DNA of 64,000 bases from Salinivenus lutea. GTDB taxonomy: Bacteria > Bacteroidota > Rhodothermia > Rhodothermales > Salinibacteraceae. Below the pieces are notes generated by a model. It was not told where the DNA came from. It ran no database searches and saw nothing but the letters and a program-made list of their open reading frames with translations. Position 1 is the stretch's first letter, and each line of letters starts with the position of its first letter. The DNA is taken from assembly GCA_002894685.1 (NCBI GenBank), contig NCRC01000006.1, positions 62,001 to 126,000 on the forward strand. The letters are read 5' to 3'. Positions 49,652 to 58,284 of the stretch are shown here, piece after piece. Both the position numbers and the translations under genes were made by a program.

Positions 49652-51172
49652 ATGACCAGCCGTCTCGCCGACCCGCTGTACCATCGCCTCCGCCGCACCT
49701 TCCCGCCGGGCTCCCCCTACACCCGGGCCGACTGGGACGAGGAGACGATGCCGGCGGTCGTGCGGCACTTTCTGGAGCACCGTCTGCGCCAGCACAGCCG
49801 CCGCGAGGTGCGCCAGATGCGTCGGGCCCGCACCAACTGGGTCGACTACGACCATCCCGAGATGGAGGCGGCGGTCCGGACCTTTTTCGACGCCGTGGCC
49901 GCCCACACGCGCGTGCCGGCCGACGCCTGGGACGACACGCTGCGCCACGCGGTCGACTACACCACCGCCTACCTGGTGCGGCCCGTGCCCGTGCTCGTCG
50001 AGTTTGTCTACGGCGACCAGGACGGCCCCCTGGCCCTCGACGCCATCCGCCAGCGGATGCAGTTCTTTCGGCCGTATCCGTATCTTCGCGAGGCGGTGCG
50101 GGCCTACGCCGAGAAGCGCGACCAGGAGGCCGTGGCCCGCGACACGTTCGCGTCCGTGCTGGGGCGGGTGGACGAGGGCATCGCTTCGGACGTCGGCGCG
50201 GACCGTTGGCTCCAGCTCCTGAGCCCCCTGTTCGAGGTGGGCCGGTACGCCCTCGGACAGGAGCGGCTGCCGGTGCCGGTGCTCCGCATCTTCTTTGAGG
50301 AAAAGGGGCAGGCGGGCCTTGCGGAGCGCCTGGCGGAGCACGCCCGGGAGGGAACGGATGAAATCGGGGCGGAGGCGCTTGCCCGCCTGATCGACGGGCA
50401 GGGGGAGCAGGGGGACGAGGAGACCGAGCGGGCGTCCACGGCGGCCTCGCCCTTCCCGGAGGGGCCGTCCGCGTCGTCCCCTCCGGCCAACGACGAGCCC
50501 CAGCCGGTATGGGGCGTGTCGCGGACTGACGACGAGGCCGAGGCCCCGGCCCCGGAGCGGGCGCCCGGAAGCGAGGAGCCGCTCTGGAAACAGTTCCAGA
50601 AAGGGCAGGAGGGCGCCTCGCGCGCCAATACCGCGGAACGGAACGGGGGGCGGGACACGCCCCGATGGGCACAGTTTCGCCAGGAGCGCAACACGCGGGC
50701 CGACCAGATTGCCGACGCCTCAGGCTCGGACGGGGCCGAACGGGCGTCGCCGACCCAGACGGGGCAAGACCGCACGGAGGAGGGCCGGCCCGAGCGGGAA
50801 GATGCCGGCGCCGGTCGGTCCCCCACGGACGGGGCGTCCATGCCCGCCACGAATTCGGAATCGGACCCCGATCGCTCGTTTCCAGCGGGTGCCTCATCCT
50901 CCGCCGGCCCCGACGATCTGGAAGCGCTCGAGCGTGAGATTCTGGGGGCGAAAAACCCGTCGCACCGCGAGCGCTACGTGAAGGAGCTGTTCGATGGCGA
51001 CGCGTCGGCCTACCGGCAGGTGCTCCGTCGCCTCCGCACGGCGGACACGTGGAGCGAGGCGTCCGACATCATTGCGAGCGACATTTTCCGCGCCCACAAG
51101 GTGAATATCTACAGCGACGCCGCCGTGCACTTCACGAACACCGTGGAGGCGCGCTTTCGGGAGCGCGGCTGA
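49652..51172 (+). CDS. Hypothetical protein with two folded ends and a long acidic disordered linker
   Basis: 506 residues, no recognised domain. The N-terminal part (about 1-235) is helical (VRHFLEHRLRQHSRREVRQM, DDTLRHAVDYTTAYLVRPVP, FRPYPYLREAVRAYAEKRDQ). The middle (about 250-410) is low-complexity, rich in Glu, Ser, Pro and Ala, with a repeated short motif LWKQFQKGQ / RWAQFRQERN. The C-terminal 85 residues form a compact helical segment (DLEALEREILGAKNPSHRER, YVKELFDGDASAYRQVLRRL, EASDIIASDIFRAHKVNIYS). The start at 49652 begins a folded N-terminus; an earlier ATG adds an Arg-rich segment. Function unknown. Confidence 0.65.
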   Translation: MTSRLADPLYHRLRRTFPPGSPYTRADWDEETMPAVVRHFLEHRLRQHSRREVRQMRRARTNWVDYDHPEMEAAVRTFFDAVAAHTRVPADAWDDTLRHAVDYTTAYLVRPVPVLVEFVYGDQDGPLALDAIRQRMQFFRPYPYLREAVRAYAEKRDQEAVARDTFASVLGRVDEGIASDVGADRWLQLLSPLFEVGRYALGQERLPVPVLRIFFEEKGQAGLAERLAEHAREGTDEIGAEALARLIDGQGEQGDEETERASTAASPFPEGPSASSPPANDEPQPVWGVSRTDDEAEAPAPERAPGSEEPLWKQFQKGQEGASRANTAERNGGRDTPRWAQFRQERNTRADQIADASGSDGAERASPTQTGQDRTEEGRPEREDAGAGRSPTDGASMPATNSESDPDRSFPAGASSSAGPDDLEALEREILGAKNPSHRERYVKELFDGDASAYRQVLRRLRTADTWSEASDIIASDIFRAHKVNIYSDAAVHFTNTVEARFRERG

Positions 51173-51272
51173 TGGTCGCTCTGCGCTTGACGCAGAACGC
51201 CCTTCTGCCCCCGTCCCGGGCGTGGAGCGACGCGGCAGGGGGCACGAGTTACCCCCGGTATTCGCGAGCCTC

Positions 51273-51740
51273 CTACTCCTCCGTGACGGTCTCAAAGATC
51301 TGCCGCATCTCCCTGCGGAGGGCCTCTGGAGGCGTGGCCCGCGTGTCGCCGACCCGGAGCGTAACGGTGGAGGTCTCGGCCATCAGGAGAAACGTTTCTT
51401 GTCCAAAGTAGACCGAGGTCGGCCCGACCTCGTCGTCCGCGGGGCGCTGGACCTCCAGGATCGGCAGGGAGTCGCCGTCTTGCAGAAGCTGGATGGGCGA
51501 CTGATCGTCGGCGCCGATGAGGCGCAGGCCCCAGCGGGTCGTGTCCGGCGCCGAAATCCCAAAGGCGCGCGCCGAGAGCCTGTCTGCCAGCACGTGCGGC
51601 TCGGCCGTGAGGGTGGTGGTTTCGCCGCTCCCGGGCCCCTCGACGGTGGTTACGTTTCCGGACTGGGCCACTGCGGGGAGGACGCCGAACAGAAGCCACA
51701 GAAGGCCGGGCAGCGCGAGGAGGGCGAGTCGGGGACGCAT
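51273..51740 (-). CDS. Secreted hypothetical protein
   Basis: 155 residues. Signal peptide (RPRLALLALPGLLWLLFGVL, cleavage near AVAQSG) and a mature part of mainly beta character (TTLTAEPHVLADRLSARAFG, SVYFGQETFLLMAETSTVTL), ending in a short helix (ALRREMRQIFETVTEE). No family recognised. Starts further upstream are rejected because the signal peptide begins at this ATG. Convergent with the gene at 49652-51172 and divergent from pgeF. Confidence 0.65.
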   Translation of the reverse strand: MRPRLALLALPGLLWLLFGVLPAVAQSGNVTTVEGPGSGETTTLTAEPHVLADRLSARAFGISAPDTTRWGLRLIGADDQSPIQLLQDGDSLPILEVQRPADDEVGPTSVYFGQETFLLMAETSTVTLRVGDTRATPPEALRREMRQIFETVTEE

Positions 51741-51905
51741 GGTGGGATCGCTGTTGAGAAGAAGGCAACAGGTGCAGGGTATAGACGCATGGCGGGGCCG
51801 GGCGTTCGCTTTCGTGGCCCGAGGCCGGGCGGGGGAGGCGGCGAACCATTGGGTTGGGGCTCGCGGTAGATCTACTGTCTGCCGTTCGATTTTCCGTCTC
51901 CCCCG

Positions 51906-52673
51906 ATGCCGCCCACGCCTGCTCACACTCGCGCGCCGGTTCTCCGTCCCGCGATCTTTTCCGACATGCCCACCGTCACCGCCGGGATTAGCACGCGGCG
52001 CGGCGGGGTCAGCGGGCCGCCGTACGACACGCTCAACGTGGGGCGTCACGTGGGCGACGACCCTGTGAGTGTGGAAGAGAACCGGCGGCGGTTCTGCGCG
52101 GCCCTCGACACGGATCCCGCCTGGCTCGTAACGGCCGGACAGGTGCACGGGGCGACGGTCCGGGCGGTGGAGGCGCCCCGCCACGAGCCGTTCTGCGACG
52201 GGCTGGTGAGCAGCACCCCGCGGCTGCTTCTTGCGATTGCGGTGGCCGACTGTGCGCCGGTCCTGCTGGCCGACCCTGCCGCGGGGGTCGTTGGGGCGTG
52301 CCACGCCGGGTGGCGCGGCGCGGTGGCCGGCATTGCCGCCCGCACGGTCCGAGCGATGGCCGAGCACGGCGCCCGCCCGGACGCCCTGCGGGCGCACGTG
52401 GGGCCGTGCCTCTCCCGGGAGGCGTTCGAGGTGGGGCCCGAGGTGGCCGCCCAGTTCGACGCGGCGGTGGTGCACCGTCGCGAGGCGTGGCCCCGGCCGC
52501 ACGTCGACCTGAAGGCGGCGCTGTGTCGCCAGCTGCGCGACGCCGGCCTCGCGGATGATCACATTGAGGCGTCCGACCATTGCACGCTCCGGGAGGACGA
52601 CACCTTCTTTTCGCATCGGGGGTCGGGGGGGACGACGGGGCGCATGTTCGGGGCCATCGTCCTGCGTCCGTGA
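51906..52673 (+). CDS. pgeF: Peptidoglycan editing factor PgeF (YfiH/laccase-domain family)
   Basis: 255 residues. The PgeF family removes wrongly incorporated L-Ser-type residues from peptidoglycan precursors and has a copper/zinc His-Cys site. Motifs in order: TAGISTRRGGVSGPPYDTLN, VGDDPVSVEENRRRF, TAGQVHGATVRAV, VADCAPVLLADP, CHAGWRGAVAGI, GPCLSREAFEVG and FFSHRGSGGTTGRM. All metal-site residues (His in QVHG, Cys in ADCAP, His in CHAGW) are kept. The start at 51906 keeps the N-terminal strand; a shorter start at 51966 is possible. Confidence 0.92.
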   Translation: MPPTPAHTRAPVLRPAIFSDMPTVTAGISTRRGGVSGPPYDTLNVGRHVGDDPVSVEENRRRFCAALDTDPAWLVTAGQVHGATVRAVEAPRHEPFCDGLVSSTPRLLLAIAVADCAPVLLADPAAGVVGACHAGWRGAVAGIAARTVRAMAEHGARPDALRAHVGPCLSREAFEVGPEVAAQFDAAVVHRREAWPRPHVDLKAALCRQLRDAGLADDHIEASDHCTLREDDTFFSHRGSGGTTGRMFGAIVLRP

Positions 52674-52724
52674 CGCGCCCCCCGACCGCATCCGCTGTCT
52701 CTCTGCGCTTCTCCGCCCCGCCTC

Positions 52725-53711
52725 GTGCCCGTTGTCGATTCGACCTACACGCCGCCCCCCTTCCTGTCCGGCGGCCACCTCCAGACCCTGTTCTCCTCGG
52801 TGGCCCGTCGGGTCGATTTTGCGTACGACCGCCGCGAGCGCATCGAGACGCCGGACGGGGACTTTCTGGAGCTCCACTGGGCCGGGCCGCGGTCCCCAGA
52901 GGGGCCAAACCGCAACAGCGAGCGCGTGGCCGTGCTCACCCACGGGCTGGAGGGCAGCGTCGACCGTCAGTACATGCGCGGCATGGCACGGGCGCTGGTC
53001 CGCCGCGGCTGGACCGTGTGCGCCTGGAACCTGCGCGGCTGCGGGGCGGCGATGAACCGGCGCCCCATCACCTATCACAGCGGCAAGACGGAGGATCTGG
53101 CCGCGGTGGTGAGGCATGTTCGGGGGCGGGGCTACGACGACGTGTCGCTGGTCGGCTTTAGCCTCGGGGGCAACCTCACGCTCAAGTACCTCGGCGAACG
53201 CGGCGCCCGGGCGGCCGACCTGCGGGGGGCGGTGGCGTTTTCGGTGCCGGTCGACCTGGAGGCGGCGTCGCACCGGATTGCGCACTGGACGAACCGGCAC
53301 TACACGGCGTATTTTCTGCGCTCGCTTCGGGAGAAGATCCGGGTGAAGGCGGACCAGCACCCCGGGGTGGTGCGGACCGACGCCCTCGAGCACGTGCGCA
53401 CGCTCCGCGACTTCGACGATGCGTATACGGCGCCGCTCAACGGCTTTCGCACCGCGGACACGTACTACCGCCGTGCCAGCAGCAAGCCGCTCCTGTCAGA
53501 GATCGCCGTGCCCACGCTGCTGGTGAACGCCGCGAACGATCCCTTCCTCGCCGACGCCTGCTACCCGTGGGCCGCGGCGCGGGGGCATCGCCACGTGTCG
53601 TTGGAGGTGCCGGCGAGCGGAGGGCACGTGGGGTTCGTGTCGTTCCGGGGCGAGGCGTACTGGTCCGAGCGCCGGACGGCGTCCTTTCTGGCCGCACAGT
53701 CGGGGGCGTGA
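52725..53711 (+). CDS. Alpha/beta-fold hydrolase, YheT/EMB8 family
   Basis: 328 residues. N-terminal YTPPPFLSGGHLQTLFSS is the hallmark of the YheT family, followed by a classical alpha/beta hydrolase: oxyanion region LTHGLEGS, nucleophile Ser in GFSLGGNLTLKYL, acid Asp in VNAANDPFLAD and His in ASGGHVGFV. The catalytic triad is complete. Substrate unknown; family members are esterases in some plants and bacteria. The start is a GTG at 52725 (no suitable ATG). It follows pgeF by 51 bases on the same strand. Confidence 0.88.
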   Translation: MPVVDSTYTPPPFLSGGHLQTLFSSVARRVDFAYDRRERIETPDGDFLELHWAGPRSPEGPNRNSERVAVLTHGLEGSVDRQYMRGMARALVRRGWTVCAWNLRGCGAAMNRRPITYHSGKTEDLAAVVRHVRGRGYDDVSLVGFSLGGNLTLKYLGERGARAADLRGAVAFSVPVDLEAASHRIAHWTNRHYTAYFLRSLREKIRVKADQHPGVVRTDALEHVRTLRDFDDAYTAPLNGFRTADTYYRRASSKPLLSEIAVPTLLVNAANDPFLADACYPWAAARGHRHVSLEVPASGGHVGFVSFRGEAYWSERRTASFLAAQSGA

Positions 53712-53718
53712 GGCGCCG

Positions 53719-54384
53719 CTAGGCGCGGGCCGCCGACCAGCGGACGTGGAGGGGCGCGTCGTCGTTGGGGCTTTCCTCAATGTGGACGTCGGACAGGCGG
53801 TCGAGCACCGCGGTGGCGTCGTCCAGCGCCTCGGGCGGGCTGTGGGACGCAATCCCGAGCACCGCGGCGCCGGCCCGCCGCGCCGACTCGATGCCGGCGG
53901 GGGCGTCCTCGAACACGAGGCAGTGCTCCGGGGGGAGTCCCAGGCGCTCGGCGGCCAGTTGGTACGGGTCGGGGGCGGGCTTGCCGTGCGCGACGTCGTC
54001 GGCCGTCACGAGGGTGTCGGGCATGGGCAGGCCGGTGGCCTGCAGGCGGCCCGTGGCCGTGGTGCGGCGTCCACTCGTGGCAATCGTCCACCGTCGTTCC
54101 GGCAGGGCGGCCAGGAGAGCCTCCGCGCCCGCAAAGGCCCGAAGCGCCCCGTCTTCCGGCGCGGCCAGCCGGTCCATGCGGTCCATTTCCTCCTGCAGGT
54201 CCAGGTGCGGCGCCACGGCCTCAATCACCTCCGCCATGGGGCGTCCGTGGTAGACGGCCTGGACCTCCTCAAACGGGATGTCGTGGTGGGCGGCCCACCG
54301 TTGCCAGCGCTGGCGAATGGCGGCCTGGGAATCGATCAGAACACCGTCCAGGTCGAAGAGGACGGCGTGGCAGGAAAGCGACAT
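53719..54384 (-). CDS. HAD-superfamily phosphatase (beta-phosphoglucomutase-like)
   Basis: 221 residues. Subfamily IA HAD fold: motif I VLFDLDGVLIDS (nucleophile and acid Asp), motif II TIATSGRR, motif III Lys in HGKPAPDPYQLAAER and motif IV VFEDAPAGIESARRAG. The cap domain lies between residues about 17 and 85. Related to sugar-phosphate phosphatases; the substrate is not determined. The gene faces YheT with 7 bases between them and lies 37 bases after recJ on the same strand, so it may be co-transcribed with recJ. Confidence 0.9.
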   Translation of the reverse strand: MSLSCHAVLFDLDGVLIDSQAAIRQRWQRWAAHHDIPFEEVQAVYHGRPMAEVIEAVAPHLDLQEEMDRMDRLAAPEDGALRAFAGAEALLAALPERRWTIATSGRRTTATGRLQATGLPMPDTLVTADDVAHGKPAPDPYQLAAERLGLPPEHCLVFEDAPAGIESARRAGAAVLGIASHSPPEALDDATAVLDRLSDVHIEESPNDDAPLHVRWSAARA

Positions 54385-54421
54385 GGAGGAGACCGGGTGG
54401 GGAGGGAACAGGGTCGAGGCG

Positions 54422-56179
54422 TTATTCGGATTCGAGGCGCAGGTCGCGCGCCTTCAGCTGGAGCGTGGTGCGCCCGTTCCACGTGTTGTCCTCCAGCGAG
54501 AACAGGAGCTCCAGCGGCTGGCCCTCGCGCTGGCTCTCCTTCAGGACGGAGAGCTTTTCGCCCATGTTGAACCCGATCACGTCGAAGGGGCGGGCGTCGG
54601 GTTGGTCGCGGTGGCGCACCTTGAACTTGAGGTGCTTGTCGTTCGACCCCACGGTGCGAGGGGAGCCGACCACCGCCAGCTCGCGGGCATGGAAGACGGG
54701 CGTCGGGTTGGCGGGGCCGAACGGGCCGAACTGCCGCAGCACGGCCCAGAACCGGTCGTCGATGGTGCCGATGACGCTCAGGTCAATCTCGGCGTCCACC
54801 TTGAGGGAGGGGCGCAGGAGCTCGGGCGTCACGCGCTCGCCCACCGCGGCGTCGAACCGGTCGCGGAAGGCGTCGATCTGGTCCTCGGTCAGCGACAGGC
54901 CGGCCGCGTGGTCGTGCCCGCCGAACTGGGTGAGCACGTCTTCGCAGTCGGCGAGCGCGTTGTAGATGTTGATGCCCTCGATCGAGCGGGCGGAGCCTTT
55001 GATCTCGTTGCCGTTGCGGGTGAGCATGATCGTGGGCTTGTGGAACCGCTCCACGATGCTGGAGGCCACGATGCCGATGACGCCGAGGTGCCAGTCCGGA
55101 TCGTAGAGCACGAGGGCGTGCGGGCTGCGCGAGGTGATCTGACGCTCGGCCTTCTCCACGGCGGCCTCCTCGGTGGCGTCGTCCAGTTCGCGCCGCTCGC
55201 GGTTGAGCGACTCCAGCTCGGCGGCCAGGGGCTCGGCGGTCGCGTAGTCGTCGCTCAGGAGCAGCTCGACGGCGGTCGAGGCATGGGCCATGCGCCCGGC
55301 CGCGTTGATGCGGGGCCCAATCGTAAAGACGATTTTGCCGGTGGAGGTGATGTCGGGCAGGTCGAGGCCGGCGGCGTCGGCGAGGGCCCGGAAGCCGGGG
55401 CGGTTGGTCTGTTGGAGGGCCCGGAGTCCCTCGGCCATCAGGATGCGGTTTTCCCCTTCGAGCGGCACGATGTCGCTGGCGGTGGCGACGCCCAGGAGGT
55501 CGAGGTAGTCGAAGGCCGTGGCAGGGTCCTCGTCGCGCCGGGCGAGGGTGGCCTGCACGAGCTTGAAGCCGAGGCCACACCCGGTGAGCTCCGTGAAGGG
55601 GTAGTCGTCATCTTCCCGCTTCGGATCGACCACGGCCAGGGCCCCGGGCAGTGTGTCCTTGGGCGTGTGGTGGTCGCAGATGATGAGGTCGAGCCCCTGC
55701 TCGCGGGCGTATTCGGCTTCCTCGTGGGCCGTAATGCCGCAGTCGAGAGCCACCACAAGCCCGGCGCCCCGCTCCTGAGCGGCATTAAGACCGCGCTTGC
55801 AGAGCCCGTATCCGTCCTCGTAGCGGTCCGGGATGAAGAACGAAGCATCGACGCCGCGGCGCCGGAGGAAGTCGGTGAGGAGTGTCGCCGCGGTGGTCCC
55901 GTCCACGTCGTAGTCGCCATACACGAGAACCGGCTCGCCCGTGTCGATGGCGCGGGCCAGGCGGTCGGCGGCCGTGGGCATGTCGGCCATGCCGAGCGGA
56001 TCGTGCAGGTCGGCCCGGTCGGCCCGGAAGAAGTGGCGGGCGTCGTCGAGATCGGTGATGCCGCGCAGGGCGAGGCTGCGGGCCAGCGGATGCGGAAGGT
56101 CGTTGAGCGCCTCCTGAAGGTGGCGGGTGTGTTCGGGGTCGTCGGGGCCGCGGGGAATCCAGCGGTAGGTCATCGACAT
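54422..56179 (-). CDS. recJ: Single-stranded-DNA-specific exonuclease RecJ
   Basis: 585 residues. 5'-3' exonuclease of the DHH superfamily in recombination and repair. Motifs: VLVYGDYDVDGTTAATLL (DxD), VVALDCGITAHEEA, IICDHHTPKDTLPGALAVVD (DHH), the DHHA1-type loop FGGHDHAAGLSLTE, and GPRINAAGRMAHAST (active-site Arg/Asn region). An OB-fold follows toward the C-terminus (LKFKVRHRDQPDARPFDVIG). Start chosen as the first of two close ATGs (56179; also 56173); the upstream extension is not coding-like. Divergent from rho across 514 bases. Confidence 0.93.
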   Translation of the reverse strand: MSMTYRWIPRGPDDPEHTRHLQEALNDLPHPLARSLALRGITDLDDARHFFRADRADLHDPLGMADMPTAADRLARAIDTGEPVLVYGDYDVDGTTAATLLTDFLRRRGVDASFFIPDRYEDGYGLCKRGLNAAQERGAGLVVALDCGITAHEEAEYAREQGLDLIICDHHTPKDTLPGALAVVDPKREDDDYPFTELTGCGLGFKLVQATLARRDEDPATAFDYLDLLGVATASDIVPLEGENRILMAEGLRALQQTNRPGFRALADAAGLDLPDITSTGKIVFTIGPRINAAGRMAHASTAVELLLSDDYATAEPLAAELESLNRERRELDDATEEAAVEKAERQITSRSPHALVLYDPDWHLGVIGIVASSIVERFHKPTIMLTRNGNEIKGSARSIEGINIYNALADCEDVLTQFGGHDHAAGLSLTEDQIDAFRDRFDAAVGERVTPELLRPSLKVDAEIDLSVIGTIDDRFWAVLRQFGPFGPANPTPVFHARELAVVGSPRTVGSNDKHLKFKVRHRDQPDARPFDVIGFNMGEKLSVLKESQREGQPLELLFSLEDNTWNGRTTLQLKARDLRLESE

Positions 56180-56693
56180 GAAACGGACGAGCGGAGCGGC
56201 GAACAGAACGGGCGAGACGACACTCATACTCTCCCCGCACGTCGAACGTTGCGTTGTGCATCGGCGTTTCTCGGGGAGCGGGAGGGAGGCCGTCGGGGGC
56301 CGGAGACCCGAAGTGGACACAAGGTGCGGATCATCCGGCGAGCCCACTTGTTACAACCGTCCCGCTTCTTCTAAAGCGACTATTGTCTCATAGATCTTTG
56401 ATTCCAGCCCGCCGTTCAGGGCCGTCGCGCGATCGCTCTTCGGGTGCGCTCCCCACCCCTTCCCGAAGTCCTAGACGCGCCGCACTGAGTGCGGAGAATG
56501 AGCGCTATGCTTCAGATCGACGTCGCTCCGTTCGCGTCTGGGGAGGGACCACGGCCGGGGCGAGGTCGGAGAAACGGTGGAGTGGACTCTTTTTGTCATC
56601 GCCGAACGGGAGGTCCTTGACGCATGTGCTCGCCTGGGCATGTGCCCCACGCTTGCGACTCCGGACGGCACGGACTGACTTTTTCGTCTACGT
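56180..56693 (+). other. 514-base region upstream of rho with palindromes, no gene assigned
   Basis: No protein or RNA gene is supported. Features: a hairpin CCGCAC-TGA-GTGCGG at 56480-56494 and a 12-base palindrome GGGCATGTGCCC at 56636-56647 about 50 bases before the rho start. The region may hold the recJ and rho promoters and a long rho leader, since rho genes are often autoregulated. No clean TAnnTTTG element was found (closest GATCTTTG around 56392). Confidence 0.45.
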
Positions 56694-58136
56694 ATGAAAA
56701 TCTCTACGCTACAAGAAAAAAAGCTCGACGAGCTCCGCGACATTGCCCGCGAGCTGGATCTTTCGAACTACTCCAAGCTGCGAAAGCAAGACCTGATCTA
56801 TCGCATCTTGGAGGCGCAGGCGGAAGGAACGGCTGCCGGCGACCCGGGGACGGTTGAGGAGGCTGCCGACCAGACGAACGGGGCGGAGGAGACGGCCGAC
56901 GCTGCGACCCGCCGGCCCGACAATGGGACCGAGGCCGCGGACGAGGCCGCGCCCGACGACGAGGGCGAGGCCTCCGGAAAGCCCGACTACATGCGTCGGT
57001 ACGACCCGAATGAGACGCCGCTTCGCGGCATGATCGAGAAGGCGGGCGTGCTGGAGATCCTCCCGGACGGGTATGGATTCCTCCGCTCCGACGAGTACAG
57101 CTACGAGTCGAGCCCCGACGACATCTACGTCTCGCCCTCCCAGATCAAGCGCTTTGGACTGGAGGAGGGCGACACCGTGCACGGCCGGGTGCGTCCGCCG
57201 AAGGAGGGGGAGAAGTTCTTTGCCCTCATCCAGGTCGACGAGGTCAACGGCTGCGACCCGGAGGAGGTGGAGGACCGGCGCGACTTTGACTTTCTCACGC
57301 CCATCTTCCCCCGTGAGCGGCTGACCCTGGAGACGGAGCCGGACGAATTCGGACCGCGCATCCTCGATCTCTTTGCCCCAATTGGAAAGGGGCAGCGGGG
57401 CCTCATCGTCTCGCCGCCGAAGGCCGGGAAGACGGTCCTGCTCCAGAAGATTGCCCACGGCATTACGACCAACCACCCGGAGGCGCACCTGCTGGTGCTG
57501 CTCATCGACGAGCGGCCCGAGGAGGTCACCGACATGGACCGGCGGGTGGACGGGGAGGTGATTGCGTCTACGTTCGACAAGGACCCGGAGCGCCACGTGG
57601 AGGTGGCCGACACGGTGCTCCGCAAGGTGCGGCGCCTCGTGGAGTCGGGGCAGGACGTGTGCGTGCTGCTCGACTCGATTACGCGCCTGGCGCGGGCCCA
57701 CAACGCGGTGACGCCGGGGCAGGGGCGCACCCTCAGCGGCGGCATCGAGGCCGGGGCGCTGCGCGGCCCCAAGCGCTTTTTCGGCGCGGCCCGCAACGTG
57801 GAAGAAGGGGGCTCACTCACCATTATCGGCACGGCCCTCGTCGACACGGGAAGCCGAATGGATGAGGTCATCTTTGAGGAGTTCAAGGGGACCGGCAACA
57901 TGGAGCTCGTGCTGGATCGCGAGATGGCCGACCGGCGCGTGTTTCCCGCCATCGACCTCATCCGGTCCGGCACCCGTCGGGAGGAAGAAATTCTTTCGAA
58001 GCCGGTCCTCAAGCGCGTGTGGGTCATGCGCAAGATCCTGGCCGACATGGAGCCGATCGAGGCAATGGAGTTTCTCCTCGACAAGATGCGTGGGACCGAG
58101 AGCAACGACGAGTTCCTGGAAGAGATGAACTCGTAG
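56694..58136 (+). CDS. rho: Transcription termination factor Rho
   Basis: 480 residues. Rho_N helical domain (about 1-45, [20 protein letters not shown]), an acidic linker (about 46-100, rich in Glu/Asp/Ala, longer than in E. coli), the cold-shock-type RNA-binding domain (about 115-190, [40 protein letters not shown]), and the RecA-like ATPase: Walker [14 protein letters not shown], Walker [18 protein letters not shown]-loop [17 protein letters not shown] and the R-loop region. The acidic insert is a halophile-like feature. Upstream leader discussed separately. Confidence 0.97.
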   Translation: MKISTLQEKKLDELRDIARELDLSNYSKLRKQDLIYRILEAQAEGTAAGDPGTVEEAADQTNGAEETADAATRRPDNGTEAADEAAPDDEGEASGKPDYMRRYDPNETPLRGMIEKAGVLEILPDGYGFLRSDEYSYESSPDDIYVSPSQIKRFGLEEGDTVHGRVRPPKEGEKFFALIQVDEVNGCDPEEVEDRRDFDFLTPIFPRERLTLETEPDEFGPRILDLFAPIGKGQRGLIVSPPKAGKTVLLQKIAHGITTNHPEAHLLVLLIDERPEEVTDMDRRVDGEVIASTFDKDPERHVEVADTVLRKVRRLVESGQDVCVLLDSITRLARAHNAVTPGQGRTLSGGIEAGALRGPKRFFGAARNVEEGGSLTIIGTALVDTGSRMDEVIFEEFKGTGNMELVLDREMADRRVFPAIDLIRSGTRREEEILSKPVLKRVWVMRKILADMEPIEAMEFLLDKMRGTESNDEFLEEMNS

Positions 58137-58143
58137 GGGGCAC

Positions 58144-58169
58144 GGCCCCGTCCTTGTGCGGTCGGGGCC
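58144..58169 (+). terminator. Possible terminator hairpin after rho
   Basis: GGCCCCG (58144-58150) pairs with CGGGGCC (58163-58169) with a 12-base loop, eight bases after the rho stop. No U-run follows. A second hairpin, GATTGGA-GTGGG-TCCAATC at 58196-58214, lies closer to the next gene and also has no U-run. Either could end rho transcription or lie in the promoter region of the protease gene. Confidence 0.35.
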
Positions 58170-58284
58170 CGGTGGGCGCGCGCCGCTAATGGGGCGATTG
58201 GAGTGGGTCCAATCAACGCAACCCATCCCGGCGGACTCGGTATGGAAGGCGTGCGTTCTCGATTGACTGCGCCTTCTGCCTACC

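Noticed and set aside
48165-50897. Very long extension of the ABC-linked membrane protein gene to 50897
   Set aside because: Upstream of 49472 the translation is Arg/Pro-rich and antisense to the gene at 49652. The true start is the ATG at 49472.
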